The position numbers and the translations under genes were made by a program. Shown in pieces: positions 34,123 to 43,400 of a stretch of DNA of 64,000 nucleotides; the stretch's first letter is position 1; the number at the start of each line of letters is the position of its first letter. The notes under the pieces were generated by a model. It did not search any database. It saw only the letters and a list, made by a program, of their open reading frames with translations, and was not told the origin of the DNA. Origin of the DNA: JAFGBM01 sp964610155 (GTDB lineage: Bacteria > Actinomycetota > Actinomycetes > Actinomycetales > Demequinaceae); NCBI GenBank assembly GCA_964610155.1, contig CAZSUY010000004.1, positions 1-64,000 of the forward strand, written 5' to 3'.

Positions 34123-35910
34123 CTAATGGCTGGCGGCCCTCCGGGAGGCGAGCTTGGCCCGTGCGGCCTTGGAGAGGGTATCGACCAGGGCCTGCTTCCA
34201 CGGCTTCCACGCCTTCGGCCCCGCCGCGATGGCATCGGCCTCCGTGAGGGCTCGGAGGGTGTCGAAGAGGTCGGCGCGGTGCTGGAGCGGCTCCAGGAGG
34301 GCCTCGACGGTCTCGGGCGCCGCGGGATCCTGCGAGGTGGCGAGTTCGGAGAGGAGGAGGTGGTGCCGGACGAGTATCTGGAGGTCCTCCGCGAATTGCG
34401 GGGCGAGACCCATGCGAGCGGCTATCGCGGGGATGAGGGCGGCCCCGGCCACCGAGTGGTCGTCGGCCCCGGGACGCTTGCCCAGGTCGTGGAACAGGAG
34501 GGCCAGGCGAAGAAGGTCCGGATCCTCAAAGGTATGTGTCAGCTTCCCCGACTGGATGACGGCCTCGACCGAGTGACGATCGACCGTGAATATGTGGACG
34601 GGACTCCGCTGGGGCCGGTTCCGGATTCCCTCCCACTCGGGAATCCATCGCACGATCGCCCCATCCAGGTCGAGGGCCTCCCACACCTCGAAGAGCCGGT
34701 CCCCAGACCGCAACAATTCAAAGAAGAGCGAGAGGGCCTCGGCGGGCCAGGGGTCGGGAAGGCTGGGGGTACTGGTGAGGGCCTTGAGGAGGCGGGGGGT
34801 CGGGTTGAGGCCCTTGGTCGCGGCGATGGCCCCGACGCGAAGGGGAAGCAGGGCATCGTCCTCGGGCCGGGCATCGATATCGAGGGCGAGATCGGGGCCG
34901 ATCTCGATGAGGCCGGGAGCGACAGGGATGTGAAAAGGAGGGATGTTGCGACGCCGAGCAATGAGGATTCGGTATCCCCTCTCGGGTCCGGCCAATACCC
35001 GCTTCGCCTTTCTTTCGGTGACGTCGAGGGCATGGGCGATACGACGCCCGGTGTCCGCGAGGGAGGAAAGAAGGTCGTCCGTGGAGCGATAGCCCATGCG
35101 GGTGGCGACCTTCTGAGCTACGTGGCGGCCCAGGACAACCTGGGGGCCGCCGGAGACGATCTGGAGGGCGTCCCGGACGTCTTTAAGATGCTCGGCAGCA
35201 TCGTCGACGGCGCCGTGAGGACGGTCGGCGAGCCAAGTCGCGGTCAGGGCGGTCAGGTTCGTGTAGTCCCGGATGCCTCCCCTCGACTCCTTGAGATTTG
35301 GTTCGATCATGAAAGCGAGTTCCCCGAATTGCTCCGCGCGGGTACGGGCGCCGGAGAGCAACTCCTGAAGATGTTTCTTCACGGTGTCCCGCCAGTCCGC
35401 GAGGATCACGGAGTGGGCTTTCTCTATGAGCGTGGCGTCCCCGGCTACGTGCCGAAGGTCGAGGAGGCCCGCGGCCGCGATGGGGTCATGGGAGGCGACG
35501 TCCCTGCACTGCGAGAGGGACCGGACGGAGTGGTCGAGGGGAATCTTGGCATCCCAGATGGGGTACCAGAGCTTCTGGGCGAGGGCCGCCATCTCTTCGT
35601 CTGAGAGGGATGACCCGTCGTGGATGAGGACGAGATCGAGGTCGCTCGCGGGCCCGGCGTCGAGCCGGGCGATGCTCCCTACGGCCCCGAGCGCCGCCCC
35701 CGACTCGGGCCCTCCGACGTCCTGCCAATGCTCCTTGAGTCGCTTAAGGACGAGTTCTCCGACTGTAGCGCGCCTCTCGGTCCCCCCGACCCCTCTCACC
35801 GTCAACTCCTCCGCAAGGGCAAGCCTCTCCCTGCCGAGGTCCCGCACTCCGATGGGGTGCGGGACCTCAGCGCTTGGCCGGGAACGGTCGAAACCGTTTG
35901 ATGGGGGCAT
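34123..35910 (-). CDS. glnD: GlnD-like PII uridylyl/adenylyltransferase without ACT domains
   Basis: GlnD modifies the PII protein in response to glutamine. The ATG at 35910, four bases after the glnB stop, gives 595 residues. The nucleotidyltransferase motif is GSIARLDAGPASDLDLVL near 75-92. The central helical domain contains EPNLKESRGGIRDYTNL, and the HD motif is LLFHDLGKRPGADDHS near 474. The protein ends about 120 residues after the HD motif, where usual GlnD proteins (about 800-900 residues) have two ACT domains that sense glutamine. amtB, glnB and glnD form one operon. Confidence 0.9.
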   Translation of the reverse strand: MPPSNGFDRSRPSAEVPHPIGVRDLGRERLALAEELTVRGVGGTERRATVGELVLKRLKEHWQDVGGPESGAALGAVGSIARLDAGPASDLDLVLIHDGSSLSDEEMAALAQKLWYPIWDAKIPLDHSVRSLSQCRDVASHDPIAAAGLLDLRHVAGDATLIEKAHSVILADWRDTVKKHLQELLSGARTRAEQFGELAFMIEPNLKESRGGIRDYTNLTALTATWLADRPHGAVDDAAEHLKDVRDALQIVSGGPQVVLGRHVAQKVATRMGYRSTDDLLSSLADTGRRIAHALDVTERKAKRVLAGPERGYRILIARRRNIPPFHIPVAPGLIEIGPDLALDIDARPEDDALLPLRVGAIAATKGLNPTPRLLKALTSTPSLPDPWPAEALSLFFELLRSGDRLFEVWEALDLDGAIVRWIPEWEGIRNRPQRSPVHIFTVDRHSVEAVIQSGKLTHTFEDPDLLRLALLFHDLGKRPGADDHSVAGAALIPAIAARMGLAPQFAEDLQILVRHHLLLSELATSQDPAAPETVEALLEPLQHRADLFDTLRALTEADAIAAGPKAWKPWKQALVDTLSKAARAKLASRRAASH

Positions 35911-35914
35911 GACG

Positions 35915-36253
35915 CTAGATCGCGTCCTTTCCCCGCTCGCCCGTGCGGACACGGACGACGTTCTCGACCTTGGTGGCCCAGACCTTTCCGTCCCCGATCT
36001 CACCCGTCTGGGCGGCCGCCACAAGGGCATCGATGGCAGCATCCACCCCTGTGTCGTCAAGAAGAACCTCCACGCGGAGTTTGGGGACCAGGTCGACGGT
36101 GTACTCGGCACCGCGATAGACCTCGGAGTGGCCTTTCTGACGCCCATACCCTGCTGTCTCCGAAATGGTCATTCCCGTCACCCCGACGCCTTCGAGGGCT
36201 ACCCGGACCTGATCCATGCGGTGCGGCTGAATTATGGCTGTAATGAGTTTCAT
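35915..36253 (-). CDS. glnB: Nitrogen regulatory protein PII
   Basis: PII is a trimeric sensor of 2-oxoglutarate and ATP/ADP that controls AmtB and other targets. The 112-residue protein starts at an ATG two bases after amtB. Signatures are MKLITAIIQPHRMDQVRVAL, the T-loop GRQKGHSEVYRGAEYTVDL with the modifiable tyrosine, and the B-loop TGEIGDGKVWATKVENVVRVRTGE-like region. The amtB link suggests a GlnK-type membrane partner. Confidence 0.96.
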   Translation of the reverse strand: MKLITAIIQPHRMDQVRVALEGVGVTGMTISETAGYGRQKGHSEVYRGAEYTVDLVPKLRVEVLLDDTGVDAAIDALVAAAQTGEIGDGKVWATKVENVVRVRTGERGKDAI

Positions 36254-36255
36254 TG

Positions 36256-37542
36256 CTACTTCGCCTCCTCGTAGGCCGTCTCGCCGTGCTCGACAAGATC
36301 GATACCCATGATTTCGACCTCTTCCGGCACCCGGAAGCGGATCGTGTGCTTGATTGCTAGGGCTATCACCAATGTGACGATGACCGAGGCAAGGGTGGCG
36401 CAGAGAGCCACGATTGCCTGCGAACCAAATTGCGTTAGGCCGCCCCCATAGAACAGGCCATTCTTCGCGGCCATAGTCGTACCGGCCCCGGCCCACGTTG
36501 TTCCTTCGTCAAGATTCGCAAAGAGACCGATGAGCAGCGTCCCCACCCATCCACCGACGAAGTGAACCCCGACCACGTCTAGCGAGTCGTCGTATCCGAA
36601 CCGGTACTTAAGTCCGATCGCGAGTGCGCACACCACCCCGGCGGCGAAGCCAATGGAGAGAGCTCCCCATGTATCGACTGACGCCGCCGCCGGGGTTATG
36701 GCCACCAGTCCGGCCACGATCCCCGAGGCCGCACCGAGCGATGTAGGTTTTCCGTCACGAATCCGCTCGATCAGGATCCAACCGAGCATGGCGAAGGCGG
36801 GGGCGATCATCGTGTTGAGCAAAGCCCGGCCTGCCGTCGAATCGGCAGCGAACTCCGATCCCGCGTTGAACCCAAACCAGCCGAACCACAGGAGCGCGGC
36901 ACCAAGCATGACGAAGGGAAGATTGTGAGGACGCATGGGCTCCTTGCCGAAGCCCTTCCTCTTTCCGAGGACGAGAACGAGGACGAGGGCCGCAGCTCCC
37001 GCGTTTATGTGGACGACCGTTCCACCCGCAAAGTCGATGGGCGACGTTGCGGTGATGGGGTTCTCCCAACCCAGAAGCCCCCCGCCCCATACGGCGTGGG
37101 CAATCGGCGCATAGACGAACGTGATCCAGACGATAGTGAAGACAACCCAGGCCAGAAACCGGGTCCGGTCGGCGATAGCACCGCTGATGAGGGCGACCGT
37201 GATGATCGCGAAGGTAGCCTGAAAAGCTACCATGACAAGAAATGGGACGCCGGAAGGCGCCGCAAGGCTGGAATCGTCTCCCACCCCGTTGAGTCCAATC
37301 AGGCCGCTTGGGCTACCCCAATACGATCTCTCTCCCGATCCGAATGTCAGGCCATACACATAGACCACCCAGATGACGGCGACCGTGCCCATGCTGACGA
37401 AGGACATCATCATCATGTTGAGCACGGACTTCGTACGCACCATGCCGCCGTAGAAGAACGCCAGAGCCGGCGTCATCAGCAAGACGAGCGCAGTGGCGAC
37501 GATCATCCAGGAGGTGTTTCCTGTATCCAGCGAAAACTCCAT
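36256..37542 (-). CDS. amtB: Ammonium transporter
   Basis: This 428-residue protein has about eleven membrane segments. The twin histidines of the conduction pore are in GGTVVHINAGAAAL and VVGVHFVGGWVGT. The start MEFSLDTGNTSWMIVATALV and FFYGGMVRTKSVLNMMM are typical. The gene heads amtB-glnB-glnD and its 174-base upstream gap contains a GlnR-like element. Uptake of ammonia under nitrogen limitation, blocked by unmodified PII, is known for the family. Confidence 0.97.
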   Translation of the reverse strand: MEFSLDTGNTSWMIVATALVLLMTPALAFFYGGMVRTKSVLNMMMMSFVSMGTVAVIWVVYVYGLTFGSGERSYWGSPSGLIGLNGVGDDSSLAAPSGVPFLVMVAFQATFAIITVALISGAIADRTRFLAWVVFTIVWITFVYAPIAHAVWGGGLLGWENPITATSPIDFAGGTVVHINAGAAALVLVLVLGKRKGFGKEPMRPHNLPFVMLGAALLWFGWFGFNAGSEFAADSTAGRALLNTMIAPAFAMLGWILIERIRDGKPTSLGAASGIVAGLVAITPAAASVDTWGALSIGFAAGVVCALAIGLKYRFGYDDSLDVVGVHFVGGWVGTLLIGLFANLDEGTTWAGAGTTMAAKNGLFYGGGLTQFGSQAIVALCATLASVIVTLVIALAIKHTIRFRVPEEVEIMGIDLVEHGETAYEEAK

Positions 37543-37626
37543 TGCTTAGCTTGTCCTTTTCCGTTGAGGTCAGAATGGTGATGGAGCAAGCGTCTCGCAG
37601 AGAGATTTCAGTCGGGCCACCGGCGT

Positions 37627-37647
37627 GTTACAGGATCGTTAACGATC
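37627..37647. promoter_or_regulatory. GlnR-like operator upstream of amtB
   Basis: On the plus strand GTTAC (37627-37631) and GTTAAC (37638-37643) are separated by six bases, like the GTNAC-n6-GNAAC boxes of actinobacterial GlnR. The second half lies in a perfect 14-base palindrome, GATCGTTAACGATC (37634-37647). The element is 85-115 bases upstream of the amtB start, a usual place for an activator. The factor itself is not in the window. Confidence 0.45.
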
Positions 37648-37716
37648 GCGTCGCCGTGTAAAGGCTGTGTTGCGGGAAGCCTGGCCAAGCTGTCCGCGCT
37701 GCATGGGCAGGCTGCG

Positions 37717-38628
37717 CTAGTTGAGCAATCCCTCGACGAAGAGCCCCGGATCGAAGGGGGCCAGGTCGTCGGCACGTTCCCCGAGCCCGACGAATTTGAC
37801 CGGCACCCCGAGGTTCCTCTCAACCTGTATGACGATTCCCCCCTTGGCGGATCCGTCGAGTTTGGCAAGAGCGATGCCCGTCACCGAGGCCACCTCAGCG
37901 AAGACCTTCGCCTGGGCGAGACCGTTCTGGCCGGTCGTCGCGTCCAAGACGAGCAGGACCTCGGCGATCGGAGACCTCCGAGAGAGGACACGGAGGATCT
38001 TGCCGAGTTGATCCATGAGGTCCCGCTTGTTCTGCAGGCGCCCTGCCGTGTCGATGAGCACGACATCCGTCTCAAGCTCCATTGCGCGCTCCGAGGCCTC
38101 AAAGACGACCGCTGCCGGGTCCCCACCATCCTTGTCGGAGCGGACCACCTCTACGCCGATACGAGACCCCCAGGTGGCGACCTGATCGGCGGCGGCGGCA
38201 CGGAAGGTGTCTGCGGCCCCAATAATCACCGAGTATCCGTCCTCGACGAGGAGGTGAGCCAGTTTCCCCACCGTGGTCGTCTTTCCCACCCCGTTGACCC
38301 CGACGATGACGACGGAGGCCGCCCCTCCCGCACCAGGCACCCCCACCGCGAGAGAGCGATCGACGGACGGATCGAGCACGGATAAAAGTTGGTCCCGGAG
38401 GGCTGACCGGGCATCCGCATCGCGATCTCCCTTGAGCCGCGCCCTGAGGCCCCGCAAGATCTCTTCGGTCGCATCTGCCCCCACATCAGATGTGAGGAGG
38501 ATCTCCTCGAGTTCGTCCCAGTCGATTGTCGACGGGTTGGAAAGGGCGAAAAGGAGTCTTCTTCCGAAACCCCCAGCGAGGTGGTCACGCAATCGGGATG
38601 GGCGCGACGAGGCCGAGTGTTCCTTCAT
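37717..38628 (-). CDS. ftsY: SRP receptor FtsY
   Basis: FtsY is the membrane-associated GTPase partner of Ffh. The 303-residue protein has an N domain (about 20-95) and a G domain with GVNGVGKTTTVGKLA near 113, DTFRAAAADQ, DTAGRLQNK and LAKLDGSAKGG. The acidic A domain of many FtsY proteins is almost absent; the short basic N-terminus (SRPSRLRDHLAGGFGRR) may bind lipid directly. ffh lies about 3.7 kb downstream. Confidence 0.95.
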   Translation of the reverse strand: MKEHSASSRPSRLRDHLAGGFGRRLLFALSNPSTIDWDELEEILLTSDVGADATEEILRGLRARLKGDRDADARSALRDQLLSVLDPSVDRSLAVGVPGAGGAASVVIVGVNGVGKTTTVGKLAHLLVEDGYSVIIGAADTFRAAAADQVATWGSRIGVEVVRSDKDGGDPAAVVFEASERAMELETDVVLIDTAGRLQNKRDLMDQLGKILRVLSRRSPIAEVLLVLDATTGQNGLAQAKVFAEVASVTGIALAKLDGSAKGGIVIQVERNLGVPVKFVGLGERADDLAPFDPGLFVEGLLN

Positions 38629-38658
38629 CCGCCTAGTGTCGCATCAACACCCACCGGA

Positions 38659-38880
38659 TCAACGCTTCGGAGGATCGATTCCCTTGAGCGGTGCGAGCAT
38701 CGCCCAATCCTGTTCGGACCTTGTGATCTCGCTAAATGGGGTAGGGAAGTCCTTGCGCGGCGAGGCGCCCAAAGCGATCAGGAGTAGGTGCTTGAGGCGG
38801 CCCTGGGAGCACACCCCTACGACGAGCACCACGACGGCGATCACTGTCGCCATGGTGAGTGCGTGTTCTATCGCCGACAA
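38659..38880 (-). CDS. Possible small membrane protein
   Basis: A 73-residue frame from a TTG at 38880, or 64 residues from an ATG at 38853, has one strong hydrophobic segment (MATVIAVVVLVVGVC) and a basic/polar C-terminal part. It lies in the 394-base gap between ftsY and the plus-strand zinc-ribbon gene, with no competing gene. GAGGGG lies about nine bases upstream of the TTG. No family is recognised; it may be non-coding. Confidence 0.35.
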   Translation of the reverse strand: MSAIEHALTMATVIAVVVLVVGVCSQGRLKHLLLIALGASPRKDFPTPFSEITRSEQDWAMLAPLKGIDPPKR

Positions 38881-39022
38881 CCTTACCGTCCCCTCAATAC
38901 GCTAGAGCCTCCTCCAACATGCTCCTCTACCTGCACGACGTTCGCAACTCGAGAAGGGAAGAAACTCCCCGGGCGAAAAACGCTCCGGCCTATCGCTGAG
39001 ATGGCCGAGATAGAGTCGGATT

Positions 39023-40447
39023 GTGGACACCAATCCGAATTCGTGGTTCGCGTGCGAAAACGGCCACCCGGTGCTCGAGGGCTCGACAATCTGCATCAAG
39101 TGCGGGGCCCAGGTGACGACCCGCCGGGTCGAGCCTCCACGGGCTGCTGCCTCTACCGCATCCACCCCAGCCTCCCAATCTACTTCTCGCCCGCCCATGA
39201 GCGCGGAAGCAGGACGACGGGTATCTCTCTTGGTGGGGATTTCCGTGGCCGTGGCCGTGGCCGCAGCCGGGGTTTTCCTTTGCGTCGCGGCATCCCAGGA
39301 CGTGGATCCCGGGTCGGAGATCACTTCGGAATACCCCGTCTCCCCCCCCTGCGAGGAGATCGGCGTGACCGAGCTGGAACTCGGTGCGGCATACATCGAC
39401 GCCCCGGCCGTCTCTTGCTTCACGGTCACCGACAACGTGTTCGTGACGATCGGCGTACGGGGGTCGGAGGGCTCGGACCTCAGTGTCGAGGTGAAGAGTT
39501 CCGATGGAGTCACCTGGGAAGCCTCCGAACACACCTACGGCAGCGAACCGGTCGTGTCGTCCGTGTTCTTTCCGGGGTCGTACGTGGTCACGGTCGGCGA
39601 TCGGCACGCTCCTGAACCCGAGGAATTCACCCTCTATAGCGTCATTCGCGATCCCAGCGTCCCCTGGGGAGACGTCGACACGGTGCTCCCGTTCCTTGCA
39701 GAATGCGGAACGGCGAGTGTTCCAATACTCGACAACGCCCCGATGCTTCCGCTTCCGAACGCGCCAAGGTACTCATGCGTTGTCGTTGCTTCCGGCGGAT
39801 TCGCAAAATTCGGCGCCATCGCAGACGACGGCAACTCCGCAAATCTCAACCTTGCCGTCCATTCGTTCGACGATTCCGGTCGACCCCAGTTCATCCGTTC
39901 GGTAGACGACACCTTCGGGACCGATCCCGAGATGTCCCTCGACCTCGAGGCGGGCACGTACCTCCTCGAGTTAACGGAAGCGACGGGCGCACCCCTCGGC
40001 GACTTCTCCGTCTATATCGACACCATGGACGTCAACACCACGGAAATGTACTTCCGGCGCGGCAACGTCTCGCTGCCCCTTGAGTCCCTGGCGGCCACCG
40101 ACTGCGCGGACGGAAGGCTCCCCGCTCTCGCCCTCGATGGGTCCCTGTCCCTCCGAGGGGGCAAGGCCCTCGCCTGTGTCACCCTCGAACAGCAAACCCG
40201 TGTTGTCGCGAAGGCGATATCCACCTCGGGCCAGGACCTGACGCTTGAGGTGGTGGGGTTCGACGAGGGTGGCGTCCCCGTGCGATACGGATGGGTGGAC
40301 GACGACCTCTGGGCGACCGACTTCGAGAACTACGACCCCCGGCTCGACATCCTGCTTCCCTCCGGCACATATGTTCTGGCCGTCGCCGTGTTCAGTGGCG
40401 GTGTCGTCGGAGACGCCGTCATCACGATCGATGAGGTCAGCGACTAA
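39023..40447 (+). CDS. Zinc-ribbon, single membrane segment and extracellular beta-domain protein
   Basis: This 474-residue protein starts at a GTG. The N-terminus holds a zinc-ribbon-like set C11-x3-H15-x8-C24-x2-C27 (ACENGHPVLEGSTICIKCG). A Pro/Ala/Ser linker leads to one membrane segment (about 66-90). Residues 95-474 contain three similar beta-rich segments, each with a Cys and a late pattern such as FFPGSYVVTVGD, LEAGTYLLELTE or LPSGTYVLAVAV. This pattern resembles PPC-type domains of secreted proteins. The ribbon should be inside the cell and the repeats outside. The function is unknown. It is convergent with smc, 12 bases apart. Confidence 0.8.
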   Translation: MDTNPNSWFACENGHPVLEGSTICIKCGAQVTTRRVEPPRAAASTASTPASQSTSRPPMSAEAGRRVSLLVGISVAVAVAAAGVFLCVAASQDVDPGSEITSEYPVSPPCEEIGVTELELGAAYIDAPAVSCFTVTDNVFVTIGVRGSEGSDLSVEVKSSDGVTWEASEHTYGSEPVVSSVFFPGSYVVTVGDRHAPEPEEFTLYSVIRDPSVPWGDVDTVLPFLAECGTASVPILDNAPMLPLPNAPRYSCVVVASGGFAKFGAIADDGNSANLNLAVHSFDDSGRPQFIRSVDDTFGTDPEMSLDLEAGTYLLELTEATGAPLGDFSVYIDTMDVNTTEMYFRRGNVSLPLESLAATDCADGRLPALALDGSLSLRGGKALACVTLEQQTRVVAKAISTSGQDLTLEVVGFDEGGVPVRYGWVDDDLWATDFENYDPRLDILLPSGTYVLAVAVFSGGVVGDAVITIDEVSD

Positions 40448-40459
40448 GGAAGCCAGTGG

Positions 40460-43400
40460 TTAGGCGACGGCCTCGCGGAGGCGCTGGCTCACCACGGTCG
40501 TCACGCCGTCGCCCCGCATCGTCGTGCCGTAGAGGGCGTCCGCAATCTCCATCGTCCGTTTCTGGTGGGTGACGATGATGAGCTGTGAGTCCTCCTGGAG
40601 TTCCTGAAGGATCCCTAGGAGACGTTGAAGGTTGATGTCGTCGAGGGCGGCCTCGACCTCGTCCATCACGTAGAACGGGCTCGGGCGGGCCTTGAAGATG
40701 GCGATAAGGAGCGCGATCGCCGTCAAGGAGCGCTCGCCTCCGCTCAACAAGGAGAGGCGCTTGACCTTCTTTCCCGCCGGGCGAGCCTCGATGTCGATCC
40801 CCGTGGTCAGCAGATCCTTCGGCTCCGTGAGGACGAGCCTCCCCTCACCCCCGGGAAAAAGGCGGGGGAACACCTCCTCGAACGCCTTGGCCGTATCCGT
40901 ATACGCCTCGGTGAAGATTCGCTCGACCCGCTCGTCGATATCCCCCACGATCTTGAGCAGGTCGGACCGAGACTTCTTGATATCGGCCACCTGGTCCGCC
41001 AGGAACCGGTGCCGTTCCTCCAGGGCGGAATACTCCTCGAGGGCAAGGGGATTGACCCTTCCAAGCTGGATGAGAGCCCGCTCCGTCCGGCGAAGGCGAC
41101 GCTCCTGCTCCTCGCGAACGTATGGTTCCGACACCACCTCGCCGGCCTCGTCGGTCCCCTGGGGGATCGGGAGGTGGGGGCCGCATTCCTCGATGAGTTG
41201 AGCGGGGTCCATTCCGAGTTCGTCGACGGCACGCTGCTCGAACTGCTCAAGCCGCACCCGCTGTTGGGCCTTCGCTACCTCATCGCGATGGGCGTCATCC
41301 GTCAGACGAGCGTATTCGGTTCCGTGCTCCTCCACCTGGCGGCGCACCTCGGCCAACGCTCCTGCGCGATCCACCCGCTCCTGCTCGATGCCGGCTCGTC
41401 TGTCGTCGGCACCCTGAACGGATCCATCGATCGCGTCGAGGGCAATTCGCGCTGCCGCCAGCACCTCCCTGGCCGCCTCCGATTGATGTGCCCTCCTCTT
41501 CGCCGCGTCCTCGACCCTTGCCCGGGCGTCCCGTTCCGCCGCCGCAGCGAAGGCCAGACTCTCCGCCCGCGCGGACAAGGCTCGTGCGCGCTCCTCCGCC
41601 GTCCGGAGGGTGAGCCTCGCCTCCGTCTCCGCTGCGCGGGCGGCCGTCGCGGCCTCGCCATCGGCGTCGCGATTGGATTGGGCCTCTCGTGTAACCACCT
41701 CGGTCTGCTCGGGTTCGGCCTCGGCGGCGCCAAATCGCTCGTTAAGGCTCATCAACTCCTGCTGTTCGACGGCGATCCTGGCTTGCGCAGCTTCGAGCTG
41801 CTCGCGGATTCGATCCGCCTCGCCCTTGGCGGCTGATACCGCGGCCCCGAACTGCCCAAGCTGCTCGGCCACCGCCGCAAGCTTCGCGTCCGACTCGTGA
41901 AGGCGCGCGAGCGTCGTCTCGTGACGCTCCCGGGAGGAGACCTCGCGTTCCTCGGCGGCCCGCGCCTCGAAGGTCGCCTCCTCCACCTTGTGGGCGGCGG
42001 TATCCCTCTTGCTGTGGGCCTCGTCGAGGGCCGCCTGCATGTGCAGGATGCTCGGCGCATCTCCCGCCCCACCGAACGCGCTCCGACGGCTGAGGATGTC
42101 CCCCCTCCGGGTCACGGCCACGATTCCCTGACCTTCGTTCACCAGGGCCCGAGCTGAAGCTAGATCATCGACAACCGCTACACCCGATAGGTGAGCACGC
42201 ACGGTATCGACGATCCCCGAGGGGCCGGAGACTAGGTCGGAGGCCCACTCCGCCCCTTTGGGTAGGGACACCTCTGGGTTGTCGACGGCAGCCGTGGGGT
42301 CGGCGACGACGAAGCGCGCCCTCCCCGCATCCTCGTCCCGAAGCCATCGGATCGCATCGACGGCGTCCTCGACCGATTCGACGGCAAGGGCGTCGGCCAG
42401 GGGTCCGAGCGCGGCCGCGATCGCGTCCTCGGCATTTCCCTCGATGTCGATAAGAGACGCAACGGTGCCCCGCACCCCACGAGTCTTGCGGGTGAGGAGG
42501 GCCCCCACGCCATCCTTCCGGGCAAGGCTGAGTTCGAGGACTTCGGCCTTGCCCGCCCATGTGTCGCGCTCGCGGATTCCCTCGGTCAGACGCTGCCCCA
42601 CGTCCTCGACGCGGGCCTTCGCCGCCTCCCACTCCTCCGTCGCCGCTTCGTGTGCGGAATCCAGATCCTCCTCGCCTGCCTCGACGGAGGCAACCGTCGA
42701 CTCGAGCGCGGAGAAGTCAACGCTCGCCTCATGACCCCGCCGCTCCGCCTCACTGAGGCTCTGTTGAAGCCTCCCGATCTCCTCCTCGGAGGCCTCCACC
42801 CTTGAGCGCCGCGCCGCGACCTCGCCCGCGAGTCGAGCGACGCCCTCCCGTCGGTCCGCTACCGACCGGAGCAGGTTGGCGAGTGTCCGTTCCGAACCGA
42901 CCGCGGTTGCCTCGGCCTCCTCGCGCAGGGCCTCAGCCTCGGCCAGGGCGGCAGAGGCGGCGGCAACCTCGGCCTCGAGTTCCGCCTGGGCCGCCTTCGC
43001 CTGCTCAAGTTGCTCATCCAGGTCGACAAGGTCGGTCGGGGGGAGTGAATCGACGTGCGTGCCGAGCATCCGAAGCCGCTCCTCCGCGAGGGTCGCGAGG
43101 TTCCTGAGCCTCTCCCGGATGGCCGAGAGTCGGTAGTACACGTCGTTGGCCTTCGTGAGGGCGGGTGTCGCCTCCGCGGAGGCTCTCTCGAGGTCGATGA
43201 GCCTGAGGCGGGCCTCGGCGAGGGACTTCTCGACGACCTTCCGGCGTTCCAGCAGCGCCGTCTCGTCGGCCTGCTCCCGCTCAAACTGGGTGCGCACCTG
43301 TACGAGGTCGTCGGCAAGCAACCGAGCCCGGGCGTCCCTCACATCGGACTGAATGCCCTGGGCTTGGCGGGCAATCTCGGCCTGCTTCCCAAGTGGCCCC

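Noticed and set aside
34126..35604. A 492-codon plus-strand open frame opposite glnD
   Set aside because: It is Gly/Arg/Val-rich shadow sequence antisense to the GlnD core and HD domain, with no recognisable motif.
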